Positions 1 to 8,885 are shown, counted from the first letter of the stretch. The stretch: DNA of 64,000 nucleotides from Candidatus Solirubrobacter pratensis (GCF_000425945.1 NZ_KE384480.1:962599-1026598), one strand, 5' to 3'. Notes: generated from the sequence alone by a model not told the origin. Numbers and translations are program-made.

Positions 1-1317
1 CTGTCCCATTACAAGGTCGTGATCTTCCTGTCGACGACCGGTGACGTGCTGACCGACGACCAGCAGGCGGCGTTCGAGCGCTACGTCCGCGCCGGCGGCG
101 GCTACGTGGGCATCCACTCCGCGGCCGACACCGAATACAAGTGGGCCTGGTACGGCCAGCTGGTGGGCGCGTACTTCCGCAACCACCCGAACGGGACGCC
201 CGCCGCGAACGTCCTCGTCGAGGACACGACCGACCCGTCGGACGCCGGCCTGCCGGCCACCTGGGCGCGGACGGACGAGTGGTACAACTACCAATCGCCG
301 GTCAACCCGGTGGAGAACGGCGGCGGAGACGACTACGACCCGCGCAACACGACCGGGATCCACGTCCTGTTGAAGGTGGACGAGTCGAGCTACGCCGAGG
401 CCGACGGCAGCGACGGCGTCGACGACGATCACCCGATCTCGTGGTGCCACCGCTACGACGGCGGCCGCTCGTGGTACACGGGCATGGGCCACACGCAGGC
501 GTCCTTCCAGGAGGCCGGCTTCCTGTCGCACATCCTCGCCGGCATCCGCATCGCCGCCGGCGTGCTTCCGTCCGCCGCGTGCGGCGTCTCGGCGGTCAAC
601 CGGAACCCGACGGTGACCACGTCGCGCACGCCGTCCGGCAGCGTGACGACGGGCACCTCGATCGCCTTCACGGCCGTCGGCACCGACGCCGACGGCGACG
701 CGCTCACGTACGCGTGGGACTTCGGCGACACCGGCACCGCGACCGGGCAGAGCCCGACGCACGCGTACGCCGCGGCGGGCGTGTACGACGCGAAGGTCAC
801 GGTCTCGGACGGCAAGGGCGGCACCGGCAGCGCGACGCTGACGATCACCGTGACCGGCCCGGTCGAGACGCATACCGACGTCCCGAAGGACGTCACGGCG
901 ACCGTCGCGAACAAGATCGCGCTGTCACTCGCCCCGACCGCGACGTTCGGGCCGATCACCCCGGGCGTGACGAAGGACTACGTCGCGACGGTCACCGGCA
1001 CGGTGACGAGCACCAGCGGCGCGGCGCAGCTCACGGTGGCGGACGCCGGCACGAAGTCGACGGGGCACCTGGTCAACGACCAGTACGCCCTCGCGGCGCC
1101 GCTGCAGGCGCAGGCCACGAGCCCGGTCCAGCCGAGCTCCGCCTTCGCCGCCGTGACCGGGACCGACAACCCGCTGGTGTTGCTCACCTACCACGACCCG
1201 GTCTCGATGGACGCGGTCAGCGTGGGCCTCCAGCAGACGGTGAGCGGGAGCGAGCTGCTGCGGGCGGGCACCTACCACAAGACCCTGACGTTCACGCTCT
1301 CCACGACGACGCCGTAA
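1..1317 (+). CDS. ThuA-like/PKD domain protein, 5'-truncated by the window edge
   Basis: The reading frame is open from base 1, so the gene begins upstream and only its last 438 codons or so are seen. The first 190 residues resemble a ThuA (trehalose-utilization-like) glutamine-amidotransferase-fold domain, with the typical GGGYVGIHSAADTEY stretch, a WYGQLVGAYFRNHP segment and a later GMGHTQASF segment. A PKD repeat follows at about residues 203-285 (YAWDFGDTG, then AGVYDAKVTVSDG). The last 145 residues are a Thr/Ala-rich beta-type domain, probably another surface module. PKD modules are usual in extracellular or surface proteins, so secretion is likely, but the signal peptide would lie outside the window. 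The exact substrate cannot be read from sequence. Family assignment is firm; function is inference. Confidence 0.8.
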   Translation: MSHYKVVIFLSTTGDVLTDDQQAAFERYVRAGGGYVGIHSAADTEYKWAWYGQLVGAYFRNHPNGTPAANVLVEDTTDPSDAGLPATWARTDEWYNYQSPVNPVENGGGDDYDPRNTTGIHVLLKVDESSYAEADGSDGVDDDHPISWCHRYDGGRSWYTGMGHTQASFQEAGFLSHILAGIRIAAGVLPSAACGVSAVNRNPTVTTSRTPSGSVTTGTSIAFTAVGTDADGDALTYAWDFGDTGTATGQSPTHAYAAAGVYDAKVTVSDGKGGTGSATLTITVTGPVETHTDVPKDVTATVANKIALSLAPTATFGPITPGVTKDYVATVTGTVTSTSGAAQLTVADAGTKSTGHLVNDQYALAAPLQAQATSPVQPSSAFAAVTGTDNPLVLLTYHDPVSMDAVSVGLQQTVSGSELLRAGTYHKTLTFTLSTTTP

Positions 1318-1351
1318 GCGGGAACCCGGGGTCACGGACGGGCATTCTCCG

Positions 1352-3523
1352 ATGCTGGGACGGTTGACCCAGGCGGCGATCGGGCGCCGGTCGCGATGGT
1401 TCGTGATCGGCGCGTGGATCGTGCTCGCGGTGGCTCTCGCGGGCCTGCAGCCCAAGCTGCAGGCCCGCGCGGCCGACGAGAGCAAGACGTTCCGGGCGCG
1501 CTCGTCCGAGTCGACGAAGCTGCACGACGTGATCGACCGGCGCTTCGTCGAGGGCGGGCAGTCGGCCGCGGTGATCGCCTATCTCGGCCACCACCGGTCG
1601 GTCGAGTCCTTCGCGCCCGCGATCGGCGACGACAACGCCGCCATCTGCGCCGATGAGGCACTGCCGGACCTGGTCGGCGTCGGCACGCCTGACGGGATCG
1701 CCTGCGGCGACGTCGGCCATCACCTCGGACCCGAGAAGCCGCCGACGGCGTTCTCGAAAGAGGACCCGCCGACCATGCTGGTGGTCCCCGTCGTCAACGG
1801 CAAGGACGACACCGACTCGATCGTGCGAGACGTGGCGGCCCTTCGCGCCGCGCTGCCCGGCCCGCACGGCGATCCGCTCGCGAGCTACGTCACCGGGCAG
1901 GCGGCATTCGACGCCGACCGCGCGACCGCCGTCGAGGGCATCGACGGGACGCTGCTGGCGATCACGATGACGCTCGTCCTCGTGCTGATGCTGGTCATCT
2001 ACCGCTCGCCGGCGATCGCCGCGCTGATGCTCGGCGTCGTCGCGGTCGCCTACCTGATTGCGACGGGCTTGGTCTACGGGCTCGTCGAGGCCGGCGCCAG
2101 CACCGTGAGCGGGCAGTCCACGGCGATCCTGATCGTGCTGATGTTCGGCGCCGGGACCGACTATGCGCTGCTGATCGTCTCTCGCTATCGCGACGAGCTG
2201 CGCCGCGGGGCCGCCGCCGACGCCGCGTTGGCGCGCGCGGCCGAGCGCACGAGCCCGGCGATCGTCGCCTCCGGAGGGATCGTGGTCGCGGCGATGCTCG
2301 TGCTCTGCCTGGCCGACTTCAACGCGACGCGCGAGATGGGCCCGATCCTCGCGCTCGGGATCGTGGTGATGATGGCGGCGGGCCTGACGCTGCTTCCAGC
2401 CGCGCTGTCAGCGCTCGGGCGGCGCGCGTTCTGGCCGGTGGCGCCGCGCGCGGAGGCGGTCGAGCGCGACCGCGTCAGCGCGCTCTGGCGGCGCATCGCC
2501 GGCCTGGTCCGGCGCCGCCCCGGGCTGCTGGCCGCGCTGTCGGTCGCCGTGCTGGCGGCCGGGGCGCTCGGCAACCTCGGCGGCCGCGGCTTCCTCGACC
2601 TGACCGAGCAGTACCGCGACCCGCCCGAGTCGGTCGCCGGCCAGGAGCTGATCCGCGAGCGCTTCGCGCCCGGCAGGGCCGCGCCCATGGACGTCGTGAC
2701 CTCGGCCGCGGCCGGCATCCCCGTGCGCGCGGCGCTGCGCGGCGTGAAGGGCGTCGCCGAGGCCAACACCGACTCGCAGTCGAAGGACGGGGCGCTGATC
2801 TCGGGCGAGGTCCTGCTCGCGGTCGATCCGTTCTCGACACAGGGCATGGACCTGATCCCGCGGCTGCGCGAGGTCGCGCGACGGGCCGCGCCGGGGCAGA
2901 CCGTCCTGATCGGCGGCGTCACCGCCGAGCAGCACGACAACGTCGAGGCGCTCACGCGCGACTCGAAGTTGATCGTCCCGCTGGTGCTCGCCCTGATCCT
3001 GCTCGTGCTGATCGCGCTGCTGCGCTCCGTCGTCGCGCCGCTGTACGTGATGGGGACGGTCGTGCTGTCGTTCGCGTTCGCGATGGGCGCGTCCTCGCTG
3101 GCGTTCACGCACCTCTTCGGGCAGCCGGACTCCGATCCGAACCTGCCGATCTTCGCGTTCATCTTCCTCGTCGCGCTCGGCGTCGACGACAACATCTTCC
3201 TCATGACGCGCGTGCGCGAGGAGCGGGCGCGCGGGCTCTCCACGCGCGAGGCGGTGATCGCCGGCCTGGAGAAGACCGGCGGCGTGATCACCTCCGCCGG
3301 GCTGATCCTCGCGGGCACGTTCGCGGCGCTGATGGCGCTCGACCTCGAGGCGCTCTTCGAGGTCGGCTTCACCGTCACGCTCGGGTTGCTCGTCGACGCC
3401 TTCCTCGTGCGCACGTTCCTCGTGCCGTCGCTCGCGCTGCTGCTCGGGGAGCGCAACTGGTGGCGGCCGCGGGCGGGAATGCGCGCCGCTATGCCGCGTC
3501 CGGCAGCACGGCGCCGGGGTTGA
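1352..3523 (+). CDS. MMPL/RND-family membrane transporter
   Basis: This 723-residue inner-membrane protein has the duplicated RND/MMPL layout. One transmembrane helix lies at residues 16-34, a soluble loop follows to about residue 195, then a block of helices (about 199-360). A second set repeats this, with a helix near 392-410, a loop, and helices from about 540. Both halves carry the family motif at the end of a helix: GTDYALLIVSRYRDE in the first and VDDNIFLMTRVREE in the second. MMPL proteins export lipids, glycolipids or drugs using the proton gradient. The substrate is unknown. The ATG at 1352 is chosen because the first helix follows at once, although no strong ribosome site precedes it. 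The 3' end overlaps the convergent FAD-oxidase gene by 35 nt. Confidence 0.88.
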   Translation: MLGRLTQAAIGRRSRWFVIGAWIVLAVALAGLQPKLQARAADESKTFRARSSESTKLHDVIDRRFVEGGQSAAVIAYLGHHRSVESFAPAIGDDNAAICADEALPDLVGVGTPDGIACGDVGHHLGPEKPPTAFSKEDPPTMLVVPVVNGKDDTDSIVRDVAALRAALPGPHGDPLASYVTGQAAFDADRATAVEGIDGTLLAITMTLVLVLMLVIYRSPAIAALMLGVVAVAYLIATGLVYGLVEAGASTVSGQSTAILIVLMFGAGTDYALLIVSRYRDELRRGAAADAALARAAERTSPAIVASGGIVVAAMLVLCLADFNATREMGPILALGIVVMMAAGLTLLPAALSALGRRAFWPVAPRAEAVERDRVSALWRRIAGLVRRRPGLLAALSVAVLAAGALGNLGGRGFLDLTEQYRDPPESVAGQELIRERFAPGRAAPMDVVTSAAAGIPVRAALRGVKGVAEANTDSQSKDGALISGEVLLAVDPFSTQGMDLIPRLREVARRAAPGQTVLIGGVTAEQHDNVEALTRDSKLIVPLVLALILLVLIALLRSVVAPLYVMGTVVLSFAFAMGASSLAFTHLFGQPDSDPNLPIFAFIFLVALGVDDNIFLMTRVREERARGLSTREAVIAGLEKTGGVITSAGLILAGTFAALMALDLEALFEVGFTVTLGLLVDAFLVRTFLVPSLALLLGERNWWRPRAGMRAAMPRPAARRRG

Positions 3524-4856
3524 GGATCCCGTGCGGATCGAACGTGTGCTTGAGCGCGCGCATGGTCAGGATCTCCGCCTCGCTGCGCGTGAGCGAGAGC
3601 CAGCGCCGCTTGGACACGCCGACGCCGTGCTCGGCGCTGATCGAGCCGTCCAGCTCGGCGACGAGCCGCAGCACGGCGTCGTCGCAGCGTTCGTCCTGAG
3701 CGTCGGGGCCGAGCACGTTGACGTGGATGTTGCCGTCGCCGAGGTGGCCCCAGAGGATCGTGCGCGCAGCGGGCGCGGCCTGCTCGATCACGTCGCGGAC
3801 GCGGTGCTCGAACTCGGCCAGGGCGGCGAGCGGGAGCGTGACGTCGAGCTTGTGCGGAACGCCGGCGGCGGCGACCGCCTCGTTGAGGAAGTCGCGGTAC
3901 GCCCACAGCGCGCGCCGGCGGGCGGTGTCGTCGGCGACGGCGACGTCGAGCACCAGCGTGTCCTCGATCGCTCCCGCGAGGTCGTCGAGCGGGTCGTCGT
4001 GGTCGCTGCACTCCGCGAGCACGTAGACGGGATGGTCCTCCGTGAAGGGCGGCGCGAGCCTGCGATGCTCGCACACGAGCCGCATGCCTTCGGCGAAGAA
4101 GACCTCGACGGCGTTCAGCGACGTCGCGCGGGCGCGCAGGTCGCGCATCAGCCGCACCGCGGCCTCCATGCTCGGGACGGCGACGAGCGCGGTGACGGCC
4201 TGCTGCAGGCGGGGGACAAGCCGCAGGCGCGCCGCGGTGACGATGCCGAGCGTGCCCTCGGTGCCGACGAGCAGCTGCGAGACGTCATAGCCGGCGGTGT
4301 CCTTGAGCAGGCCCGCGAGGCGGCGCACGACGCGGCCGGACGGGAGCACGGCCTCGACCCCGACGACCTGCGCGCGCATGGTGCCGTAGCGCAGCACCTG
4401 CGCGCCGCCGGCGTCGGTGGACACCATGCCGCCGATCGTCGCGCCGCTGCGAGCGCCGTGGTCGACGCCGAACGCGAGGCCCGCGGCGCTCGCGTGGGCC
4501 TGCACCGCCTCGAGCGTGACGCCGGCGCCGGCCGTCACCTGCCCGGCCAGCTCGTCCACGGGTCCAAGCTCGTCGAGGCGGCTGAGCGAGAGCAGGATCT
4601 CGCCGCCGCGCGGCACGCCGCCGCCGACCAGGCCGGTGTTGCCGCCCTGCGGCACGACGGGCGTCCGCGTCTCGTCGCAGACGCGCAGGACGTCGGCCAC
4701 CTCGCCGGTCGAGCCGGGCCGGACGACCAGCGTCGCGGGGGCGCCGTAGCGCCCGGTGATGTCGCGCTCGAAGCGGTCGCGCAGCGCCGGGTCGTCCAGC
4801 ACGTGACGGGATCCGACGATCGCGCAGAGCCGCTCGTGGAGCGTGTCCGTCAGCAC
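3489..4856 (-). CDS. FAD-linked oxidase, GlcD/D-lactate dehydrogenase type
   Basis: The 455-residue product has the FAD_binding_4 plus FAD-oxidase C-terminal architecture of GlcD, D-lactate dehydrogenase and D-2-hydroxyglutarate dehydrogenase. Visible FAD-binding signatures are PQGGNTGLVGGGVP near residues 68-81, STDAGGAQVLRYGT near 150, and KDTAGYDVSQLLVGTEGTLG near 195. The C-terminal part ends with the conserved SAEHGVG motif near residue 420. It should oxidize a 2-hydroxy acid (D-lactate, glycolate or similar) to the 2-oxo acid. It is divergent from a HAD-like gene and an FCD-type GntR regulator across a 63-nt gap with a palindromic operator. FCD regulators often control lactate or glycolate oxidation, which fits. 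The precise substrate is not determined. Confidence 0.88.
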   Translation of the reverse strand: MLTDTLHERLCAIVGSRHVLDDPALRDRFERDITGRYGAPATLVVRPGSTGEVADVLRVCDETRTPVVPQGGNTGLVGGGVPRGGEILLSLSRLDELGPVDELAGQVTAGAGVTLEAVQAHASAAGLAFGVDHGARSGATIGGMVSTDAGGAQVLRYGTMRAQVVGVEAVLPSGRVVRRLAGLLKDTAGYDVSQLLVGTEGTLGIVTAARLRLVPRLQQAVTALVAVPSMEAAVRLMRDLRARATSLNAVEVFFAEGMRLVCEHRRLAPPFTEDHPVYVLAECSDHDDPLDDLAGAIEDTLVLDVAVADDTARRRALWAYRDFLNEAVAAAGVPHKLDVTLPLAALAEFEHRVRDVIEQAAPAARTILWGHLGDGNIHVNVLGPDAQDERCDDAVLRLVAELDGSISAEHGVGVSKRRWLSLTRSEAEILTMRALKHTFDPHGILNPGAVLPDAA

Positions 4857-4886
4857 GGCGCGAGTCTATCCGTTTCAGGCGATTTG

Positions 4887-4903
4887 TGTCTGACTGTCAG
4901 ACA
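4887..4903. promoter_or_regulatory. Palindromic operator candidate for the GntR regulator
   Basis: A perfect inverted repeat, TGTCTGA-CTG-TCAGACA (7-nt arms, 3-nt spacer), lies in the 63-nt gap between the divergent FAD-oxidase gene and the HAD-like/GntR unit. Its centre is 39 nt from the oxidase start and 25 nt from the HAD-like start. FadR/FCD-type GntR regulators bind short palindromes with GTnnnAC-like cores, so the neighbouring regulator is the obvious candidate ligand. Binding itself is inference. Confidence 0.6.
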
Positions 4904-4919
4904 AGATACGGTTCCGACC

Positions 4920-5522
4920 GTGGACTGTCGCGGCGTCGATACGGTTGTTCTCTCATGTCAGGGAACGCTCGTGGACTACAGCCACGCGATCGAGGCCGTC
5001 GCCTATGAGCTCGCGCGCCACAACGCCGAAAGCCCGCTGGACCGCGGCGCCGCGCTGCGCCGCCGCGTCGAGGAGCTTGCGCCGGGCGGCCTCGCCGCGG
5101 CGTTCGTGCGCCTGGCCGCCGAGCGCGGCTGGCGCGGGGAGGAGAGCGGCGAGGAGTCGTTTGCGCGGGTGGCGCTCATGACGCGCGCGTACGCCGATGC
5201 GCTCGCCGCCCTCGCGACCGTCGCGCGGTCCGGCCGCCGCCTGCTCGCAATGACGCGCGGCGACCGCCGGCTCGCCGAGGCGGCACTGCAGCGCTTCGGC
5301 GGCGCCTTCGACGAGCTTGTGGGGCCCGCCGGGCTGCCGCATGGCCCGGGCGTGCTCGTGGTCAGCACCTCCGCGGAGACGCTCGCCCGCGCGCACGCGC
5401 TCGGTGCGCGCGCCGTGCGGCTCAACCGCGCGGGCCCTCCCTCGCGCCGCCACGACGGCGAATGGCGCTCGCTGGACGAGCTGCCGCGCTCGCTCGGAAT
5501 GCCCGAGTCGGTCGCCGCCTGA
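4920..5522 (+). CDS. HAD-like protein lacking the catalytic aspartate
   Basis: The product is about 200 residues and starts at GTG 4920, just after the operator. Its N-terminus reads VVLSCQGTLVDY, which aligns with the motif I FDCYGTLIDY of type II haloacid dehalogenase-like hydrolases, except that the nucleophile Asp is Ser. The motif II position (LLAMTRGD, usually lSNgd) is also altered, and no motif III Lys or motif IV acidic pair is evident in the C-terminal half. The fold is probably kept but hydrolase chemistry is unlikely. The stop overlaps the GntR start by 1 nt (TGATG), so the two are almost certainly co-translated. A regulatory or ligand-binding role with the regulator is possible; no function is known. 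Confidence 0.65.
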   Translation: MDCRGVDTVVLSCQGTLVDYSHAIEAVAYELARHNAESPLDRGAALRRRVEELAPGGLAAAFVRLAAERGWRGEESGEESFARVALMTRAYADALAALATVARSGRRLLAMTRGDRRLAEAALQRFGGAFDELVGPAGLPHGPGVLVVSTSAETLARAHALGARAVRLNRAGPPSRRHDGEWRSLDELPRSLGMPESVAA

Positions 5523-6169
5523 TGTCCGGCATGATCGTGAAGCCCATCTCCGCGACGGAGGCGGTCGCCGCTTCCCTGCGCGAGCGCATCTTCGACGGCG
5601 CGATCGAGCCGGGCGCGCGCCTGCCCGAGCTCGAGCTCGCGGCCGACTTCGGCGTCGCGCGCCCGACCGTGCGCGCGGCCATCCAGACGCTCTGCCACGA
5701 GGGCCTGCTGCAGCGTGAGCGCAATCGCAGCGCGTTCGTGCCCAAGCTCGGGCAGGACGACGTGCTGGACCTGTTCTCGGTCCGGATCCCGCTCGAGTGC
5801 CTGATCGTCCGCGAGGTGCTCGAGCGCCGTGCGCCGCTGGAGGGCGTGCGCGAGGCGATCGGCCAGCTCGTCGGCCTCAGCGCCCGCTCGCCGTGGAGCC
5901 GCGTCGTGGAGGCCGACCTCGGCTTCCATCGCGCGCTCGCGAACGCGACCGGCAGCCCGCGCCTGGAGAAGCTCTACCTCTCGCTCGGCGGCGAGATCCG
6001 CCTCTGCATCGCGCAGCTGCGCCCGGCATGGCCGTCGCCGGCCGCGATGGCGGGCGAGCACCGCGCGCTGCTGGACGTGATCGAGTCCGGCGACGTCGAC
6101 GACGCGATCGCGCGCATGACGGCGCACCTCGAGCGCGCCGTCCGCGACCTCACGCCGGTCGCGACCTGA
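5522..6169 (+). CDS. GntR-family transcriptional regulator (FCD type)
   Basis: This 215-residue regulator has an N-terminal winged helix at about residues 10-75 (SLRERIFDGAIEPGARLPE, then ARPTVRAAIQTLCHEGLL). A helical FCD effector domain follows, with the usual metal or ligand-binding positions (DLGFHRAL near 137-144, EHRALLDVIESGD near 180-192, AHLERAVRDL near the end). FCD regulators respond to small carboxylates. The gene is translationally coupled to the HAD-like gene and divergent from a 2-hydroxy-acid oxidase. It probably represses that intergenic region through the palindrome at 4887-4903. The ATG at 5522 is supported by the 1-nt overlap with the upstream stop; a second ATG four codons later is also possible. 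Confidence 0.9.
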   Translation: MSGMIVKPISATEAVAASLRERIFDGAIEPGARLPELELAADFGVARPTVRAAIQTLCHEGLLQRERNRSAFVPKLGQDDVLDLFSVRIPLECLIVREVLERRAPLEGVREAIGQLVGLSARSPWSRVVEADLGFHRALANATGSPRLEKLYLSLGGEIRLCIAQLRPAWPSPAAMAGEHRALLDVIESGDVDDAIARMTAHLERAVRDLTPVAT

Positions 6170-6189
6170 GCCGCGGCGCTGCGCGCGCC

Positions 6190-6232
6190 CGGCGCGCCAC
6201 GCGCCGGCTCGTCGCCGGCGCGCGGCGCGCCG
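6190..6232. terminator. GC-rich bidirectional terminator hairpin
   Basis: Between the convergent GntR and Fe-ADH genes there is a perfect GCGCCGGC/GCCGGCGC stem (6201-6208 and 6214-6221) with a 5-nt TCGTC loop. It is flanked by GGCGCGCC copies (6191-6198 and 6224-6231) that extend the stem across a small bulge. No U-tract follows, which is common in high-GC actinobacteria. Function is inferred from position and structure. Confidence 0.55.
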
Positions 6233-7432
6233 TCACGCGAGCGCGGAGCTGAGCCGTGCCGGCTCGCCGCGCCAGGCGGCGTCGAGGATGCTCTCGAGCG
6301 CGTCGGCGTCGAGCGGGCGGGGGTTGTTGTCGATCAGCCGCCTGATGCCGACCGACGCCTCGGCGAGGCCGCGCACGTCCTCGCGCTCGACGCCGATCTC
6401 CGCCAGCGACGCCGGCAGTCCGATCCGCAGGCCGAGCTCGTGCACCGCGGCGACCGGGTCGCCGCCGAGGATCTCGGCCAGCGCCTCCAGCTCGGCGGGC
6501 CGCGCGGGCCGGTTGTACTCCATCACGTAGGGCAGCAGCAGCCCGGTCCCGAGGCCGTGCGACGTATGCGTCGCGGCGCCGACGGCGAACTGCAGCGCAT
6601 GCGCGGCGGAGACGCCCGAGTTGCCGAACGCGATGCCGGCGAGCAGGCTGCCGTAGAGCATCCCCGAACGCGCCTCGATGTCGCCGCCGTCCTCGACCGC
6701 GCGGACGAGGTTCGCGGCGATCGCGCGGGTGGCGGTCAGCGCCAGCGCGTCCGAGAGCAGGTTCTTGCCGACCTGCGGGCGGCCGAGCACCAGCTCCGGG
6801 GAGGGCGTCTCACGCGCGGCCATGTAGGCCTCGATCGCGTGCGAGAGCGCGTCGATGCCCGAGTGCGCGGTCACCGTCGGCGGCGCGCCGACCGTCAGCA
6901 GCGGGTCGCAGACCGCGTGGCGCGGGATCAGGTGCGGGCTCGCGACACCGACCTTCATCCCGGTGGCCCCGTCGGTGATGACCGATACCGGCGTCGCCTC
7001 CGAGCCGGTGCCCGCCGTCGTGGGCAGCGCGATCAGCGGCAGCACCGGGCCGGGCACCGACTGGACGGGGTAGTAGGCGCTCAGCGGCCCTGGGTGTGTG
7101 AGCAGCAGCGCCGTCACCTTCGCGAGGTCGATCACGCTGCCGCCGCCGACCGCGACGATGACGTCCGGCTCGCGCTCGCCCCCGAGCGCCACGGCCGCGT
7201 CGACCGCGTCGACCGGCACGTCGACGGCCGCGCCGGTGAACACGACGACGTCGAGTCCCGCCGCGCCGAGCGCGGTGCGCACCGTGGCGAAGCCCTCCGT
7301 CTCCGCGATGCGCGGATCGGTGATGACCATGGCGCGCCGCCCGTAGCCCGCGGCGAGCGGGCCTGCCGCGGCCGCCATCCCGGCGCCGAAGAGCACTTGG
7401 GATGGTGCGCGCAAGACAGCGAAGTCAGTCAT
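6233..7432 (-). CDS. Iron-containing alcohol dehydrogenase family protein
   Basis: The 399-residue product belongs to the Fe-ADH (group III) family, which includes glycerol dehydrogenase-like, maleylacetate reductase and 1,3-propanediol dehydrogenase-type enzymes. Seen motifs are VGGGSVIDLAK (nucleotide binding, near 95-105), PTTAGTGSEATPVSVI (near 138-153), and the metal site with GIDALSHAIEAY near 193 and the later His residues in HALQFAVGAATHTSHG. It should oxidize an alcohol or reduce an aldehyde or ketone with NAD(P). It is the last gene of a minus-strand run after ALDH, a DJ-1 protein and an alpha/beta hydrolase, and overlaps the hydrolase by 8 nt. The context suggests a catabolic pathway for a small alcohol or ring-cleavage product; the substrate is open. 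Confidence 0.88.
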   Translation of the reverse strand: MTDFAVLRAPSQVLFGAGMAAAAGPLAAGYGRRAMVITDPRIAETEGFATVRTALGAAGLDVVVFTGAAVDVPVDAVDAAVALGGEREPDVIVAVGGGSVIDLAKVTALLLTHPGPLSAYYPVQSVPGPVLPLIALPTTAGTGSEATPVSVITDGATGMKVGVASPHLIPRHAVCDPLLTVGAPPTVTAHSGIDALSHAIEAYMAARETPSPELVLGRPQVGKNLLSDALALTATRAIAANLVRAVEDGGDIEARSGMLYGSLLAGIAFGNSGVSAAHALQFAVGAATHTSHGLGTGLLLPYVMEYNRPARPAELEALAEILGGDPVAAVHELGLRIGLPASLAEIGVEREDVRGLAEASVGIRRLIDNNPRPLDADALESILDAAWRGEPARLSSALA

Positions 7433-8258
7433 GGTCCTCCAGGAACGTGGTCAGAAGCCGGCGAAGCTCGGCGGGACGCTCGACGGGCGACGCGTGGCCG
7501 CAGGCGCCGAAGATGTGCGCACGGACGTCGCGCAGCCGGCCGAGCAGGGGAAGGGTGCTGTCGCGTAGCGGCACGACGCGGTCCTGCGCGCCGTGCACGA
7601 GCATGACGGGGACGGCGATCGCGGCGAGCGCCTCGTCGCGCAGCGCGAGATCGCGGACCCAGCGCTCGCGCGGCGGCGGGAACAGGCCGGGGAAGGCGGC
7701 GCGCGGGCCCGGCTCGAGCGTCGCCCGCAGTCGCGCCTCGACCGCGTCCGCGGTGATCTTCGACGCGTCGTGGTTGAGCAGCTCCAGCAGCGCGCGGGCG
7801 TTCTCGCGGCTCGGCTCGTACGCCCACAGCGCGTCCAGCCCGGGCGGGAGCGGCATCTCGACGCCCAGCGTGCCGATCGCGACGACGCGCGTGACCAGCT
7901 CCGGGCGCGCATGGGTGACCGACATGGCGATCGCTCCGCCCATCGAGTTGCCGACCACCGCGCAGCGGTCGACGCCGAGGACGTCGAGCAGCCCGAGGAT
8001 CTGCGCCGTCCAGGCGGCGCGGCCGTATGCGCCCGGCTCGAGCGGATCGCTCGAGCCGAACCCGGCGAAGTCGGGCGCGATCACCCGATGGCGGGCCGAG
8101 AGCGCCGCCGTCAGCGGGCCCCAGGCGGCGGCCGCCGTGGTGCCCGGGCCGGAGCCGTGGAGGAGCACCACGGCAGGCCCGGACCCCGTGTCGTGGACGT
8201 GCACCCGCCGGCCGGCGACCTCCACGATCTCACCTTCATGCACTGCGCCGGCGGACAT
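7425..8258 (-). CDS. Alpha/beta hydrolase, meta-cleavage-product-hydrolase-like
   Basis: The 277-residue enzyme has the alpha/beta-hydrolase fold with an oxyanion-hole segment VVLLHGSGPGTTAAAAW near residue 30, the nucleophile elbow GNSMGG near 107 (Ser nucleophile), a probable Asp in VHGAQDRVVP near 220, and the catalytic His in CGHASPVERP near 252. The HGSGPG start is typical of carbon-carbon hydrolases that split meta-cleavage products of aromatic rings (BphD/MhpC type), although other esterases share it. It lies between a DJ-1 protein gene and the Fe-ADH gene in an apparent operon and overlaps the ADH start by 8 nt. A role in aromatic or lactone degradation is plausible but not proven. 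Confidence 0.87.
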   Translation of the reverse strand: MSAGAVHEGEIVEVAGRRVHVHDTGSGPAVVLLHGSGPGTTAAAAWGPLTAALSARHRVIAPDFAGFGSSDPLEPGAYGRAAWTAQILGLLDVLGVDRCAVVGNSMGGAIAMSVTHARPELVTRVVAIGTLGVEMPLPPGLDALWAYEPSRENARALLELLNHDASKITADAVEARLRATLEPGPRAAFPGLFPPPRERWVRDLALRDEALAAIAVPVMLVHGAQDRVVPLRDSTLPLLGRLRDVRAHIFGACGHASPVERPAELRRLLTTFLEDHD

Positions 8259-8270
8259 CGTCTCCGTGGC

Positions 8271-8834
8271 TCAGGCGGGGACGTTCGCGCGCTCGAGCAC
8301 GTCGACGAACGCGCGCGACCACTCCGGGAGATCCGGCCAGCCCCGGCACGACACCATGTTCCCGTCGACCACGTCCGGCGCGTCGACGACGGTCGCCCCG
8401 GCGTTCTCCATGTCGCCCCACAGCGGCGGGAACGCCGCGGTCTTGCGCCCGCGCAGCAGGCCGTAGACGGCGGGGACCTGCGGACCGTGGCAGACCGTGC
8501 CGACCGGCAGGTCGTGCTCGAAGAAGTACTCCGTGATGCGGCGCACGTCGGCGTCGGTGCGGATGTACTCGGGCGCGCGGCCGCCGGGGATCACGAGCCC
8601 GACGTAGTTGGACGGGTCGACCTCGGCGAAGGTGATGTCGACGGGCAGCTTGCGCCCGTTCTTCTCCGTGTAGGCGTCCGACTCGGGATCGAAGTCGTGG
8701 ATCACCAGCTGGACGTCGCGCTTCGTGAGCGCCGCCACGTCGGCCGCATATCCCGCCTCCCTCAGGCGGAAGATGGGGTACATCGCGTCGAGCTCCTCGG
8801 CGGCGTCGCCGACGAGCACGAGAACCCGCTGCAT
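8271..8834 (-). CDS. DJ-1/PfpI family protein
   Basis: The product is 187 residues from the ATG at 8834, chosen because AGGAGGAG lies 6-7 nt upstream; a longer form to 8879 would put this ribosome site inside the gene. The fold is the DJ-1/PfpI glutamine-amidotransferase-like type: VLVLVGDAAEELD at the N-terminus, LVIPGGRAPEYIR near residue 85, and the nucleophile elbow VGTVCHGPQ near 110 with Cys followed by His. Relatives include glyoxalase III/deglycase-type enzymes, proteases and isonitrile hydratases. It sits in an aldehyde and alcohol metabolism operon, so handling of a reactive aldehyde is a reasonable guess. A TGCAAGG half-site occurs about 40 nt upstream at 8875-8881. Confidence 0.85.
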   Translation of the reverse strand: MQRVLVLVGDAAEELDAMYPIFRLREAGYAADVAALTKRDVQLVIHDFDPESDAYTEKNGRKLPVDITFAEVDPSNYVGLVIPGGRAPEYIRTDADVRRITEYFFEHDLPVGTVCHGPQVPAVYGLLRGRKTAAFPPLWGDMENAGATVVDAPDVVDGNMVSCRGWPDLPEWSRAFVDVLERANVPA

Positions 8835-8885
8835 GCTGTCTCCTCCTAACGTCGTGAAAGGGTTCGAAACGTTCTGCAAGGTACG

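Noticed and set aside
8861..8885. tRNA T-loop-like GGTTCGAAAC upstream of the DJ-1 gene
   Set aside because: No T-stem, acceptor stem or anticodon arm can be formed around it.
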